Of a stretch of DNA of 34,389 bases, positions 1 to 7,660 are shown piece by piece. Position 1 is the first letter of the stretch, and each line of letters begins with the position of its first letter. Both the position numbers and the translations under genes were made by a program. The notes beneath the pieces were generated by a model, which made no database searches, was not told the origin of the DNA, and saw nothing but the letters and a program-made list of their open reading frames with translations. The DNA is from an uncultured bacterium (GTDB taxonomy: Bacteria; Pseudomonadota; Gammaproteobacteria; Burkholderiales; Burkholderiaceae_E). The stretch lies in NCBI GenBank assembly GCA_903934795.1, contig CAIZPE010000208.1, forward strand, positions 1-34,389, written 5' to 3'.

Positions 1-27
1 GCCTGTAACAGGTGGCCGCAGCGAACA

Positions 28-119
28 TGTCGCCTTTTTCATGTCGCTGAAACCGTCGTTCGACGACACATCTGATTGACTTGTCATTCGCAGCGACATA
101 TGCTCAAAACGTGTCGACG
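28..119. promoter_or_regulatory. Cluster of TGTCG-type repeats upstream of fic
   Basis: Five related octamers lie in 92 bases just before the Fic gene: TGTCGCCT (28-35, plus), TGTCGCTG (42-49, plus), CGACGACA (61-68, the minus orientation of TGTCGTCG), CAGCGACA (91-98, minus orientation of TGTCGCTG) and TGTCGACG (112-119, plus). ATGTCGCTG at 41-49 and CAGCGACAT at 91-99 form a perfect 9-bp inverted repeat. CGTCG at 54-58 and CGACG at 61-65 form a small palindrome between them. Repeated copies in both orientations look like binding sites for a transcription factor. Autoregulation of fic is a guess; no regulator gene is visible next to it. Confidence 0.4.
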
Positions 120-140
120 AAAATGGCTTCTTGCATCACG

Positions 141-1265
141 ATGAGTTCGGATTCCGATTGGCGCCCCGAGCTGCCGTACAACCAGCTTCCCACGCTGCCG
201 CCTGCCTTCGATCTTGAAAGCCGCACCGTGCTCAAGGCCTGCATCGAAGCCCGGGCCGCCTTGGCGGAGCTGAAGCAGGCCGCCGAGCTGATCCCCAACC
301 AGACGATGCTCATCAATACGATCCCGCTGCTCGAGGCCAAGGACAGCTCGGAGATCGAGAACATCGTCACCACCACGGACCGGCTGTTCCAGTACGCCCA
401 CGGCCCCGCAGGTGCGCACTCCGCTGACGCCGCGACGAAGGAAGCGCTGCGCTACCGCACCGCCTTGCATCGCGGCTTTCTGTCGCTCAAGGAGCGGCCG
501 CTGTGCACCGTCACCGCCGTGGAGGTGTGCCGCACCCTGAAAGGCGCGGACATGGACATCCGGCGCACGCCGGGCACGCAGCTGATCAAGGACCGCACGG
601 GCGAGGTGATCTACACGCCGCCGCAGGGCGAGTCGCATCTGCGTAACCTGCTGGCCAACTGGGAGCGCTTCCTGCATGAGCAGACCGATCTGGACCCGCT
701 GGTCCGCATGGCCGTGGGTCATTACCAGTTCGAAGCTATCCATCCCTTTACCGATGGCAACGGGCGGACCGGTCGCGTCATCAACATCCTCTATCTGATC
801 CAGGAAGGGCTGTTGGGGCTGCCAATCCTGTACTTGAGCCGGCATGTCATTGCCCGCAAGGCCGACTACTACGGCCTGCTGCTGGGCGTGACACGGGACC
901 GCGCCTGGGAGCCATGGCTGCTGTTCATGTTGCAGGCCGTGGCCGAGACCTCGAGGTGGACCACCTCCAAGATCACCGCCATCCGCAAGCTCTCGGACCA
1001 CACGGCCGAGCACGTTCGCACCCGGCTGCCCAAGATCTACACCCGGGAACTGGTCGATGTGATCTTCGAGCAGCCGTACTGCCGCATCGGCAACCTGGTG
1101 GAAAAGGGCATTGCCCAGCGTCAGGCCGCATCCCGCTACCTGCACGACCTCGTCGACTTGGGTGTGCTGCGCAAGATGGCCTTCGGGAAGGAAAAACTCT
1201 TCATCCATCCCCGGCTGCTGGAACTGCTCGTGCAGGACAGCAACGAGATCCAAGCCTACGCGTGA
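141..1265 (+). CDS. fic: Fic-domain protein adenylyltransferase (SoFic type)
   Basis: Fic enzymes transfer AMP from ATP to a hydroxyl side chain of a target protein; the target here is unknown. The catalytic motif [12 protein letters not shown] begins at residue 201 counted from ATG 141, with His201 as general base. The N-terminal inhibitory motif SSEIEN lies at residues 69-74, and its glutamate falls at residue 73, as in Shewanella oneidensis SoFic. This marks a class II Fic protein held inactive by its own N-terminal helix. The C-terminal part ([14 protein letters not shown], then a KEKLFIHP segment) matches the winged-helix-like tail of that subfamily. ATG 141 gives 374 residues, close to SoFic, and starts just before the conserved [15 protein letters not shown] 123 and TTG 81 are in-frame alternatives, and none has a clear ribosome binding site. 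It stands alone, with no toxin-antitoxin partner. Codon bias is weaker than in the sox genes, so transfer is possible. Confidence 0.92.
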   Translation: MSSDSDWRPELPYNQLPTLPPAFDLESRTVLKACIEARAALAELKQAAELIPNQTMLINTIPLLEAKDSSEIENIVTTTDRLFQYAHGPAGAHSADAATKEALRYRTALHRGFLSLKERPLCTVTAVEVCRTLKGADMDIRRTPGTQLIKDRTGEVIYTPPQGESHLRNLLANWERFLHEQTDLDPLVRMAVGHYQFEAIHPFTDGNGRTGRVINILYLIQEGLLGLPILYLSRHVIARKADYYGLLLGVTRDRAWEPWLLFMLQAVAETSRWTTSKITAIRKLSDHTAEHVRTRLPKIYTRELVDVIFEQPYCRIGNLVEKGIAQRQAASRYLHDLVDLGVLRKMAFGKEKLFIHPRLLELLVQDSNEIQAYA

Positions 1266-1498
1266 GTGAGCCGCAGGTGCACCCGCCCTCCCGCTTCGAC
1301 CCGATAGACCTCGACAGTGTTGCGTTGGACGCGCAAATCGCCCGGAAACCCGCGCCAATGCTGGACCTCATCAAAGTGGCGGTAGTCCTGACGGTACAAG
1401 CCGGCCTTCGCGCGGCCAGGCCCAGTCTTTCCGAGGGATTGCCGGCTCCATTGGTGTTTGAGTGGGAATGATTCGCACCGGTTGCAGATCCGAGTCAT
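1256..1498 (-). CDS. Doubtful hypothetical ORF or gene remnant
   Basis: An 80-codon minus-strand frame fills most of the gap between fic and the hydrolase and overlaps the fic stop by 10 bases. It starts [11 protein letters not shown] and contains a CNRC pair followed by basic residues. Its C-terminal half ([16 protein letters not shown]) has the composition of a real protein. The same frame is open upstream of ATG 1498 as far as the hydrolase stop codon at 1598-1600, and the extra 32 codons (ending ARASLEQIAGFAIAANG) also read like protein, but no start codon exists there. Third-position bias is weaker than in neighbours. I do not recognise a family. It may be a small zinc-ribbon-like gene, the 3' end of a decayed gene, or chance. 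The remaining bases to 1597 hold nothing else I can support. Confidence 0.28.
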   Translation of the reverse strand: MTRICNRCESFPLKHQWSRQSLGKTGPGRAKAGLYRQDYRHFDEVQHWRGFPGDLRVQRNTVEVYRVEAGGRVHLRLTHA

Positions 1499-1597
1499 GC
1501 CATTCGCGGCAATCGCGAACCCGGCGATCTGTTCGAGGCTGGCGCGTGCTTGCGCCCAGCCAGGGTCTGGCCCGGCCGCCGATGAAGCGCGCCGGAC

Positions 1598-2563
1598 CTA
1601 CAGCCCCTTCAGCCAGGCCACCAGCAACGGGTTCACCGCATCTGGCGACTCCTGCTGCGTCCAGTGGCCGATGCCAGGCAGCAGATGCGCGCCGCGCAGG
1701 CCTGGCAGATGCGGCCTCATGCGGGCGACCATGTCCACGCCCGGCAGCATCTTCAGCACCAGGTCGCGATCACCGCCGATGAACAGCGACGGTTGGGCGA
1801 TGACGCGATCCTTCAGGGTCTGTTGCCAGGCAAAGTCGCGCCGGTGATTACGGTAGCGGTTGAGCGGGCCGCGAAAGCCGCTGGCCTGGAACTCGGCCAC
1901 GAAGAAGTCCTCGTCAGCGCGGCTCAACCACGCAGGGAAGGGCTCCGGGTCGATCAGACCATCGAGCAGGCGTGCGCCATGCGGCTTGGCGGGCCAGCTG
2001 CCATCGGGCGCATCGCCGCTGATCGCGTAGTAGAAGCGCCGCAGGGACGATCGGGGGTCCGCCTCCAGTTCGGCCTCGGCCACGCCTTCGTCCTGGAAGT
2101 ACACCTGGTAGAAGAAGCGGCCCTTGGCGGTGTAGGCGGCCTGCACGGCGTCCAGGAAGCACACCGAGGGCACGCCGGTCCAGGGCACCGACAGTCCGGC
2201 CACAGCGCGCACGCGCTCCGGGTGGGCGAGGGCGGTGTTCCATACAATCGGCGCGCCCCAGTCGTGGCCGATCAGCACGCCCGTGCCATCGGGTGACAGT
2301 GCCTCTATGGCGCCGGCGATATCGGCGGTGATCTCTTCCAGGCTGTAATCGGCGACGGCCGGGGGTTTGTCGGATCCGCCATAGCCACGGACATCGATCG
2401 CACAAGCGGTGAATCCGGCCTGCGCAATCGGGCCGAGCTGGTGGCGCCAGCTGTACCAGCTTTCCGGGAAGCCATGAACCATCAGCACGAGCGGACCCTC
2501 GCCGGCGACCGCGGCGCGCAGCCGGATGCCGTTGGCGGTGAAGTGGATCAGGCGTGGCGTCAT
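1598..2563 (-). CDS. Alpha/beta hydrolase, epoxide hydrolase-like
   Basis: This 321-residue protein has the order of motifs of soluble epoxide hydrolases and haloalkane dehalogenases. HGFPESW near residue 30 supplies the oxyanion hole. GHDWGAP near residue 100 carries the nucleophilic aspartate rather than serine. GIGHWTQQE near the C-terminus carries the catalytic histidine. A lid region with tyrosines (FYYAISG, FFYQVYF) lies between, as expected where lid tyrosines activate an epoxide. The likely reaction is hydrolysis of an epoxide or similar small electrophile through an alkyl-enzyme ester; the substrate is unknown. The start at 2563 is chosen because GCAGGAG lies just upstream on the minus strand and the protein then begins MTPRLIHFTANG. 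A longer frame to 2644 is open but adds only basic, unconserved residues. It is divergent from soxC, so the two share the promoter region. Confidence 0.88.
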   Translation of the reverse strand: MTPRLIHFTANGIRLRAAVAGEGPLVLMVHGFPESWYSWRHQLGPIAQAGFTACAIDVRGYGGSDKPPAVADYSLEEITADIAGAIEALSPDGTGVLIGHDWGAPIVWNTALAHPERVRAVAGLSVPWTGVPSVCFLDAVQAAYTAKGRFFYQVYFQDEGVAEAELEADPRSSLRRFYYAISGDAPDGSWPAKPHGARLLDGLIDPEPFPAWLSRADEDFFVAEFQASGFRGPLNRYRNHRRDFAWQQTLKDRVIAQPSLFIGGDRDLVLKMLPGVDMVARMRPHLPGLRGAHLLPGIGHWTQQESPDAVNPLLVAWLKGL

Positions 2564-2660
2564 GCCGAGGCTCCTGCGGCGAGGCGGATTGGGAGGGGCG
2601 AGTCTACGCCGCACGATCAGGATGGCTCGGGTTCCGGGCGGCAAGTCCGAGACGGCGGTT

Positions 2661-2700
2661 TTGCATGAAATTCGCGATTCATTATATGATCAATTAATGA
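2661..2700 (+). promoter_or_regulatory. Putative sox promoter with overlapping palindromic operator
   Basis: This is a sharply AT-rich pocket in GC-rich DNA. Positions 2679-2700 form a 22-bp imperfect palindrome with outer arms TCATTA (2679-2684) and TAATGA (2695-2700) and centre TGATCA (2687-2692); 9 of 11 base pairs match. A possible promoter is TTGCAT (2661-2666), an 18-base spacer and TATGAT (2685-2690), so the operator would cover the -10 box. A second, looser inverted repeat (ATGAA 2665-2669 with TTCAT 2678-2682) lies just upstream. The size and AT-rich symmetry suit an ArsR-family dimer, and such a regulator is encoded at 10491 in the same operon. Binding is inferred. Confidence 0.6.
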
Positions 2701-2747
2701 TATTGATGGGGTGCATGGTCAAGCGGCATCCCGGCGAAAGGAGCATC

Positions 2748-4124
2748 GTGCCCTCGCATCGCGTTGAACCTGGCCGCCTGATCAAGGCCCCCGAGAACTT
2801 CCTGGACCCCCAAGGGGTGCGCGCCGTGATGCATGAGGCCCGGACAGGCCGGCGCGATTTCATACGGTCGGCGTTTGCCGCCGCCGTGGCCGGCGCCGGT
2901 ACCGGGGCGCTTCGGGCGCAGTCCAATCCCGTGCCCACCGAGGGCGGGGATCCCAACATCCTGAACCTGCCGGCACACACCGCAGGACTCGGTCAACCGG
3001 TGGCCACCGACGGGTATGGCAAGCCCTCGCGCTACGAGGTCAATGTCCAGCGCCGGCAGAGCCCCGGCCTGACCCAGACTGCACAGGCCTCGGTCTCATT
3101 CGCGCCGCTGCAGAGCCTGTTCGGCATCGTCACGCCAAGCGGGCTGCACTTCGAGCGCCATCATCAGGGTTGGTGGGATGTCGATCCCTCCCGGCACCGT
3201 CTGATGATCAACGGGTCGGATCCCGGTCTCGTGAACACGCCCAAGGTCTTCACCATGGACGAGATCATGCGTCTGCCTTCGGTGAGCCGCTTCCACTTCA
3301 TCGAGTGCGGCGCCAACACCGGCATGGAGTGGGGCAATGTCGCGGTGCCCACCTGCCAGTACAGCCACGGCATGCTCAGCTGCAGCGAGTTCACCGGGGT
3401 GCCGCTCAAGACCCTGCTCGATCTCTGCGGTGCCGACGCGCGTCGCGGCCGCTTCGTGCTTGCCGAAGGCGCCGATGGCTCCTCGATGACCCGCACCATC
3501 CCGATGGAGCTGATCGAGAGCGGCGAGGTCCTGGTCGCCTACGGCCAGAACGGGGAGATGCTCAGGCCCGAGAATGGCTATCCGCTGCGCCTCGTGGTGC
3601 CCGGCGTCCAGGGCGTGAGCTGGGTCAAGTACCTGCGCCGCATCGAGGTCGGCGACCAGCCCTACGGCGCAAAGGACGAGGTGTTGCACTATGTCGACCT
3701 CATGCCCGACGGCAGGCACCGGCAGTACACCAGCATTCAGGAGTGCAAGAGCGTGGTGACCACGCCCTCGGGCGGCCAGGTGCTGCTCGACCGGGGTTAC
3801 TACCAGATCACGGGTCTGGCCTGGTCCGGGCGCGGCAAGGTCAGGCGTGTGGATGTGTCGGTCGATGGCGGGGCCAACTGGCGCACGGCGCGGCTGCAGA
3901 CCCCGGTGCTGACCAAGTGCCTCACCCGCTTCAGTCTCGACTGGGTCTGGGATGGCCGTCCGGCGATCATCCAGAGCCGGGCCATCGACGACACCGGCTA
4001 TGTCCAGCCCACCTATCGGCAGCTGCGCGCGGTTCGCGGCTCGCGCTCGATCTATCACAACAACAGCATCCAGACCTGGCTGGTTCAGGAGAGCGGCGAG
4101 GTGAAGAATGTCCAGCTCTCCTGA
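2748..4124 (+). CDS. soxC: SoxC, sulfane dehydrogenase molybdenum subunit
   Basis: SoxC is the molybdopterin subunit of periplasmic SoxCD, which oxidises the sulfane sulfur bound to SoxY during thiosulfate oxidation. With it, six extra electrons are recovered and no sulfur globules build up. The 458-residue protein carries a Tat signal (RRDFIRSAF, arginines at residues 35-36), a sulfite-oxidase-type molybdopterin domain with the Mo-binding cysteine in FIECGANTG (about residue 187), and a C-terminal dimerisation domain with VDVSVDGGANW. The start is GTG 2748, because AAAGGAG ends 4 bases before it and the product then begins with a SoxC-like leader including RLIKAPENFLD. ATG 2829 is a shorter alternative that still keeps the Tat motif. 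It is the first gene of the sox operon, follows the palindromic promoter region, and overlaps soxD by 17 bases. Confidence 0.96.
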   Translation: MPSHRVEPGRLIKAPENFLDPQGVRAVMHEARTGRRDFIRSAFAAAVAGAGTGALRAQSNPVPTEGGDPNILNLPAHTAGLGQPVATDGYGKPSRYEVNVQRRQSPGLTQTAQASVSFAPLQSLFGIVTPSGLHFERHHQGWWDVDPSRHRLMINGSDPGLVNTPKVFTMDEIMRLPSVSRFHFIECGANTGMEWGNVAVPTCQYSHGMLSCSEFTGVPLKTLLDLCGADARRGRFVLAEGADGSSMTRTIPMELIESGEVLVAYGQNGEMLRPENGYPLRLVVPGVQGVSWVKYLRRIEVGDQPYGAKDEVLHYVDLMPDGRHRQYTSIQECKSVVTTPSGGQVLLDRGYYQITGLAWSGRGKVRRVDVSVDGGANWRTARLQTPVLTKCLTRFSLDWVWDGRPAIIQSRAIDDTGYVQPTYRQLRAVRGSRSIYHNNSIQTWLVQESGEVKNVQLS

Positions 4125-5241
4125 GCGCGCGTGCATGGGCCTCAGGGGGCCTGTCATCATCCTGGGCGTCGTCGCGCTTGCCCTGGGCGTGTCGGCCGCG
4201 GCCGCCCAGCCCTCGGCCGGATACCCCGGGATCGGCCGCCCGGCCAGCCCCAAGGAGATCGCCGCCTGGGACATCGACGTCCGGCCCGACTTCAAGGGTT
4301 TGCCGCGCGGCAGCGGCAGCGTTGCGCAGGGCATGGACGTCTGGGAGGCCAAGTGCGCTTCCTGCCACGGTGTTTTTGGCGAGAGCAACGAGGTGTTCGC
4401 ACCGATCGTGGGCGGCACCACCCGGGACGACATCCGCACGGGGCGCGTCAAGCGGCTGACCGATGAGTCTTTCCCCGGACGCACCACCATGATGAAGCTC
4501 TCGAGCGTGGCCACGCTGTGGGACTACATCAGCCGTGCCATGCCCTGGAACTCGCCCAAGTCGCTCAAGCCCGACGAGATCTACGCGGTGGTGGCCTATC
4601 TGCTGAATCTTGCCGAGGTGGTGCCTGAGAGCTTCACGCTCTCCGATGCGAACATCGGCGAGGTGCAGCAGCGACTGCCCAACCGCGACGGTATGCGCAC
4701 CGATCACGGCCTGTGGCCCGGTCGCACGCTCGGCAATGGCGGACGACCCGATGTGAGGGCGGTGGCCTGCATGAGCAACTGCGTCACCGAGCCGAAGGTC
4801 GCTTCCCTGCTGCCCGATCACGCGCGCAATGCGCATGGCAATCTCGCCGAGCAGAACCGGATGGTCGGCGCCCAGCATGGTGCCGATACCACCCGGCCCG
4901 GCAGTGGCGCACCGGTACGCGCTGCGTCTGCCGCCGCTGGGCCTGCGAATGCCAGCGCGGCCGCGGGTGCTGCGGGTGCTGCGGGTGCCGCAGCCCTGGC
5001 ACTCTTCAACCGCCACAACTGCAGCGCCTGCCACGGCATCGATCGCAAGCTGGTCGGGCCGGCGATGCAGGAGGTCGCGCGCCGCCATGCGGCTCGCGCA
5101 GACAAGGTCGAGTATCTCGGCGCTAAAATCCTGGGCGGTGCGGCAGGTGGCTGGGGTGCCATCCCCATGCCTGCGCAGAACATCCCGAAGGCCGATGCCG
5201 ACGCGCTTGCGCGCTGGGTGGCTGCGGGGGCGGCGCGATGA
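4108..5241 (+). CDS. soxD: SoxD, diheme cytochrome c subunit of SoxCD
   Basis: SoxD takes electrons from the SoxC molybdenum centre. The 377-residue protein has an uncleaved-looking or cleaved N-terminal export segment (hydrophobic residues 14-33), a first cytochrome c domain with CASCH at residues 83-87, and a second with CSACH at residues 305-309. RAMPWNSP (methionine near 145) is the likely axial ligand of heme 1. Between the domains lies a long low-complexity linker rich in Ala and Gly (about residues 268-297), part of it from a 9-base tandem repeat. ATG 4108 is preceded by GAGGTGAAG inside the end of soxC, which implies translational coupling. ATG 4135 is a shorter possible start. Length and two-heme layout fit the Paracoccus-type SoxD. 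Confidence 0.95.
   Translation: MSSSPERACMGLRGPVIILGVVALALGVSAAAAQPSAGYPGIGRPASPKEIAAWDIDVRPDFKGLPRGSGSVAQGMDVWEAKCASCHGVFGESNEVFAPIVGGTTRDDIRTGRVKRLTDESFPGRTTMMKLSSVATLWDYISRAMPWNSPKSLKPDEIYAVVAYLLNLAEVVPESFTLSDANIGEVQQRLPNRDGMRTDHGLWPGRTLGNGGRPDVRAVACMSNCVTEPKVASLLPDHARNAHGNLAEQNRMVGAQHGADTTRPGSGAPVRAASAAAGPANASAAAGAAGAAGAAALALFNRHNCSACHGIDRKLVGPAMQEVARRHAARADKVEYLGAKILGGAAGGWGAIPMPAQNIPKADADALARWVAAGAAR
4963..4989 (+). repeat. Three tandem 9-base units in the soxD linker
   Basis: GCGGGTGCT (4963-4971), GCGGGTGCT (4972-4980) and GCGGGTGCC (4981-4989) follow one another in frame and encode an Ala-Gly-Ala repeat in the linker between the two heme domains of SoxD. Copy number could vary between strains by replication slippage, changing linker length without a frameshift. 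Confidence 0.85.
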
Positions 5242-5309
5242 GCGCGCGTGGCTGCCCGAGCGTCCGGTCCCGTACGACGGATTCACATTCCCTGTTCAAG
5301 GAGATTCCC

Positions 5310-5771
5310 ATGCACACCACCCGACGCGCGGTTCTCGCGCAAGGCGCGGCCCTGGTCGGCCTGATGGCCGCGACCGGCTTGCTGCCTTCCGCAGCCCAGG
5401 CCGCCTGGACGCAGGCCGCCTTCGAGGCCAAGAACCTGGCCGATGCCGTCAAGGCGCTGGGCGGCGGCGCGCCCACCGAGAGCAAGGACATCACGCTCAC
5501 CGGCCCTGACATCGCCGAGAACGGTGCGGTGGTGCCGGTGGGATGCTCCACCAACCTGCCAGGCGTGCGGCGCATGGCCATCCTGGTCGAGAAGAACCCC
5601 AGCGTGCTGGCCGCGGTGTTCGACGTCACCGACGCGGTCGATGCCAGCTTCACCACACGCGTCAAGATGGGCCAGTCATCCAATGTGTATGCGGTGGCCA
5701 TGATGGCCGACGGCCGTGTGCTCTATGGCGTCAAGGAAATCAAGGTCACCCTCGGCGGCTGCGGCGGCTGA
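5310..5771 (+). CDS. soxY: SoxY, sulfur-carrier subunit of SoxYZ
   Basis: SoxY carries the pathway intermediates on a cysteine near its C-terminus. This 153-residue protein ends in the diagnostic GGCGG swinging arm, with Cys151 as the carrier residue. The N-terminus (TTRRAVLAQGAAL, then a hydrophobic stretch ending SAAQAA) is a Tat signal, so SoxYZ would be exported folded. A second cysteine lies in VPVGCSTN (residue 79). ATG 5310 is chosen because CAAGGAGATTCCC stands directly before it. An in-frame ATG at 5238 overlaps the soxD stop but would put 24 unrelated residues before the Tat motif. soxZ follows after 27 bases and encodes its partner. Confidence 0.97.
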   Translation: MHTTRRAVLAQGAALVGLMAATGLLPSAAQAAWTQAAFEAKNLADAVKALGGGAPTESKDITLTGPDIAENGAVVPVGCSTNLPGVRRMAILVEKNPSVLAAVFDVTDAVDASFTTRVKMGQSSNVYAVAMMADGRVLYGVKEIKVTLGGCGG

Positions 5772-5798
5772 TCCGGGCAATCCACAGGAGAAACGAAC

Positions 5799-6110
5799 AT
5801 GTCCGATCCGATGCGCATTCGCGCCCAGATGGCCGGCGACAAGGCCACGGTGCGCGTGCTGATGAGCCATGAGATGGAGACCGGTCTTCGCAAGGACTCC
5901 GCGGGCAAGACCATTCCTGCCTGGTTCATCCAGGAGGTGAGCGCCACCCTCAACGGCAAGCCGGTCATGCGTGCCGAGTGGGGTCCCTCGGTGTCGAAGA
6001 ACCCCTTTCTGCAGTTCAGCGTCAAGGGCGCCAAGGCGGGCGACAAGATCGCCATCACCTGGACCGACAACAAGGGCGGCAAGCGCACCGACGAGGCCAC
6101 CGTCACCTGA
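5799..6110 (+). CDS. soxZ: SoxZ, partner subunit of the SoxYZ carrier
   Basis: SoxZ forms a heterodimer with SoxY and helps present the sulfur-bearing arm to the Sox enzymes. The 103-residue sequence has the family pattern: an immunoglobulin-like beta fold with the conserved stretches VRVLMSHEMETGLRKD and IPAWFIQEV, and the C-terminal IAITWTDNKGG. It has no signal peptide, as is usual, and is expected to be co-exported with SoxY by the Tat route. CAGGAGAAACGAAC precedes the ATG. No cysteine is present, so the carrier thiol is on SoxY only. Confidence 0.97.
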   Translation: MSDPMRIRAQMAGDKATVRVLMSHEMETGLRKDSAGKTIPAWFIQEVSATLNGKPVMRAEWGPSVSKNPFLQFSVKGAKAGDKIAITWTDNKGGKRTDEATVT

Positions 6111-6189
6111 ACCAACAAGCCGGGTGCACCGACAAGGTCCGGCCCGTGAGCCGGCCGCGGGCTCCGGCGATTCCCAACCGGGGGGACAC

Positions 6190-6987
6190 ATGATCAGCAT
6201 CGCATTCGCGGTCCTTGCCACGCTGCTTTCGGCCGCGGCATGGTCGCAGGGCAAATCGGCCGCCGATGGCATCGCCGAATACCGCAAACTGCTGGAGGAC
6301 GGCAACCCCGCCGAACTCTTCGAGGCCAAGGGCGAGGATCTCTGGTCGCGAAAGCGCGGCCCCAGGAACGCCTCGCTCGAAGCCTGTGATCTCGGCAAGG
6401 GTCCGGGAGTGGTCAAGGGCGCGTTCGTCGAGCTCCCGCGATTTTTCGCCGACACCGGCAGGGTCATGGACCTCGAGACCCGGCTGGTGCACTGCATGCA
6501 GTCGCTGCAGGGCTTCGACGCTGCTGCCATCGCGGCCACGCCCTTCGGCCGCGGCGAGATGGCCAACGTCACCGCGCTTGCCACCTGGGTCGCTTCGGCG
6601 TCCCGCGGCCTGCGATTCAATCTTTCGCAGGCCCATCCCGAGGAGCGCCGCAGCTACGAGATCGGCAAGCGGACGTTCTTCTTCCGGGCCGGCACCCATG
6701 ATTTCGCCTGCGCCACCTGCCACGCCACCGACGGCAAGCGCATTCGCCTGCAGGACCTGCCCAACCTCACCAGGAATCCCGGCGACGGGGTGGGCTTTGC
6801 AGCCTGGCCGGCCTACCGGGTGAGCAACGGCGAGATGTGGGGCATGCAGCTGCGTCTCAATGACTGCTATCGCCAGCAGCGCTTCCCGTATCCGGGTTTC
6901 GGCTCGGAAGTCACCGTGGCCCTGGCCACCTACATGGGCGTCAACGCCCGGGGCGCGCAGTCGATCGCCCCGGCGATCAAGCGCTGA
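6190..6987 (+). CDS. soxA: SoxA, diheme-family cytochrome c of SoxXA (one heme here)
   Basis: SoxXA oxidatively joins thiosulfate to the SoxY cysteine. This 265-residue SoxA begins with a short hydrophobic signal (residues 1-19, little N-terminal charge). It has a single heme motif, CATCH at residues 174-178, in the C-terminal domain. The N-terminal heme of two-heme SoxA proteins is absent; Cys66 and Cys102 occupy that domain and probably form a disulfide. Cys226 in LNDCYRQQRFPYPG matches the conserved cysteine that ligates the active-site heme and is persulfidated in known SoxA. ATG 6190 is the only sensible start at the signal peptide; the ribosome binding site is a weak run of G. soxX follows 15 bases later. 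Confidence 0.95.
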   Translation: MISIAFAVLATLLSAAAWSQGKSAADGIAEYRKLLEDGNPAELFEAKGEDLWSRKRGPRNASLEACDLGKGPGVVKGAFVELPRFFADTGRVMDLETRLVHCMQSLQGFDAAAIAATPFGRGEMANVTALATWVASASRGLRFNLSQAHPEERRSYEIGKRTFFFRAGTHDFACATCHATDGKRIRLQDLPNLTRNPGDGVGFAAWPAYRVSNGEMWGMQLRLNDCYRQQRFPYPGFGSEVTVALATYMGVNARGAQSIAPAIKR

Positions 6988-7002
6988 ACCCGGGGAGTGC
7001 CC

Positions 7003-7650
7003 ATGCCATCCGCAAGCATCAGACTTACCGCCGTTGCCGTCGTCGCACTCCTCGCCGGCTGCGGACTCGTCGCGCCGTCCCCGTCGGAGCTCGACGCGCA
7101 GGCCGCCGCCGTCATCAACGCCTCGTTCCGCACGCAGGGCATCGCCAGCGTCGACCGCCTTCGCCAGGACCTTGCCCAGAGCGCCTGCTCAGGCGCTCAG
7201 CCCCCCGACGACGATACCGCCCAGCGCATCCGTGACCAGGCCCTGCAGAGCATTCGCTGGCCCGCAGGCGGCCAGTACTTCGGCGACTGGGCACAGGGCG
7301 AGCGCATCGCGCAAAGTGGCCGCGGCATGACCTGGACCGATGCCTCTTCCGATCCCGCCAGCAACGGCGGCAACTGCTACAACTGCCACCAGATCGATCA
7401 GAAGGAGCTCTCCCACGGCACCCTCGGCCCGTCGCTCTGGAACTACGGCAAGGACCGGGGCATCAGCGATCTGCAGGCGCCCACCGCCGCCCCGATCATC
7501 CAGTACACCTGGGGCAAGCTCTGGAACAGCCATGCCTACCTGGCCTGCTCCAACATGCCGCGCTTCGGACAGCAGAAGCTCCTCAGCGAAGAGCAGATCC
7601 GGCACCTGATGTCGCTGCTGCTCGACCCGCGTTCCCCGGTCAATCGTTGA
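7003..7650 (+). CDS. soxX: SoxX, monoheme cytochrome c of SoxXA, putative lipoprotein
   Basis: SoxX is the electron-accepting partner of SoxA. The 215-residue protein carries one heme motif, CYNCH at residues 125-129, and the downstream methionine in ACSNMPRFG is the expected axial ligand. The N-terminus ends in VALLAGCGLV, a good lipobox with Cys20, so this SoxX may be lipid-anchored rather than freely soluble. A long region before the heme (residues 25-110) is typical of larger beta- and gammaproteobacterial SoxX. ATG 7003 is preferred because GGGGAG ends 5 bases upstream; GTG 6997 overlaps that site. soxB begins 10 bases after the stop. Confidence 0.93.
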   Translation: MPSASIRLTAVAVVALLAGCGLVAPSPSELDAQAAAVINASFRTQGIASVDRLRQDLAQSACSGAQPPDDDTAQRIRDQALQSIRWPAGGQYFGDWAQGERIAQSGRGMTWTDASSDPASNGGNCYNCHQIDQKELSHGTLGPSLWNYGKDRGISDLQAPTAAPIIQYTWGKLWNSHAYLACSNMPRFGQQKLLSEEQIRHLMSLLLDPRSPVNR

Positions 7651-7660
7651 GCCATCCGCC

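Noticed and set aside
2-12. Small palindrome CCTGT-A-ACAGG at the window start
   Set aside because: It is short and isolated at the window edge, with nothing around it to support a function.
6190-6987. Second heme in SoxA
   Set aside because: Only one CxxCH is present; the N-terminal domain has two single cysteines that more likely form a disulfide.
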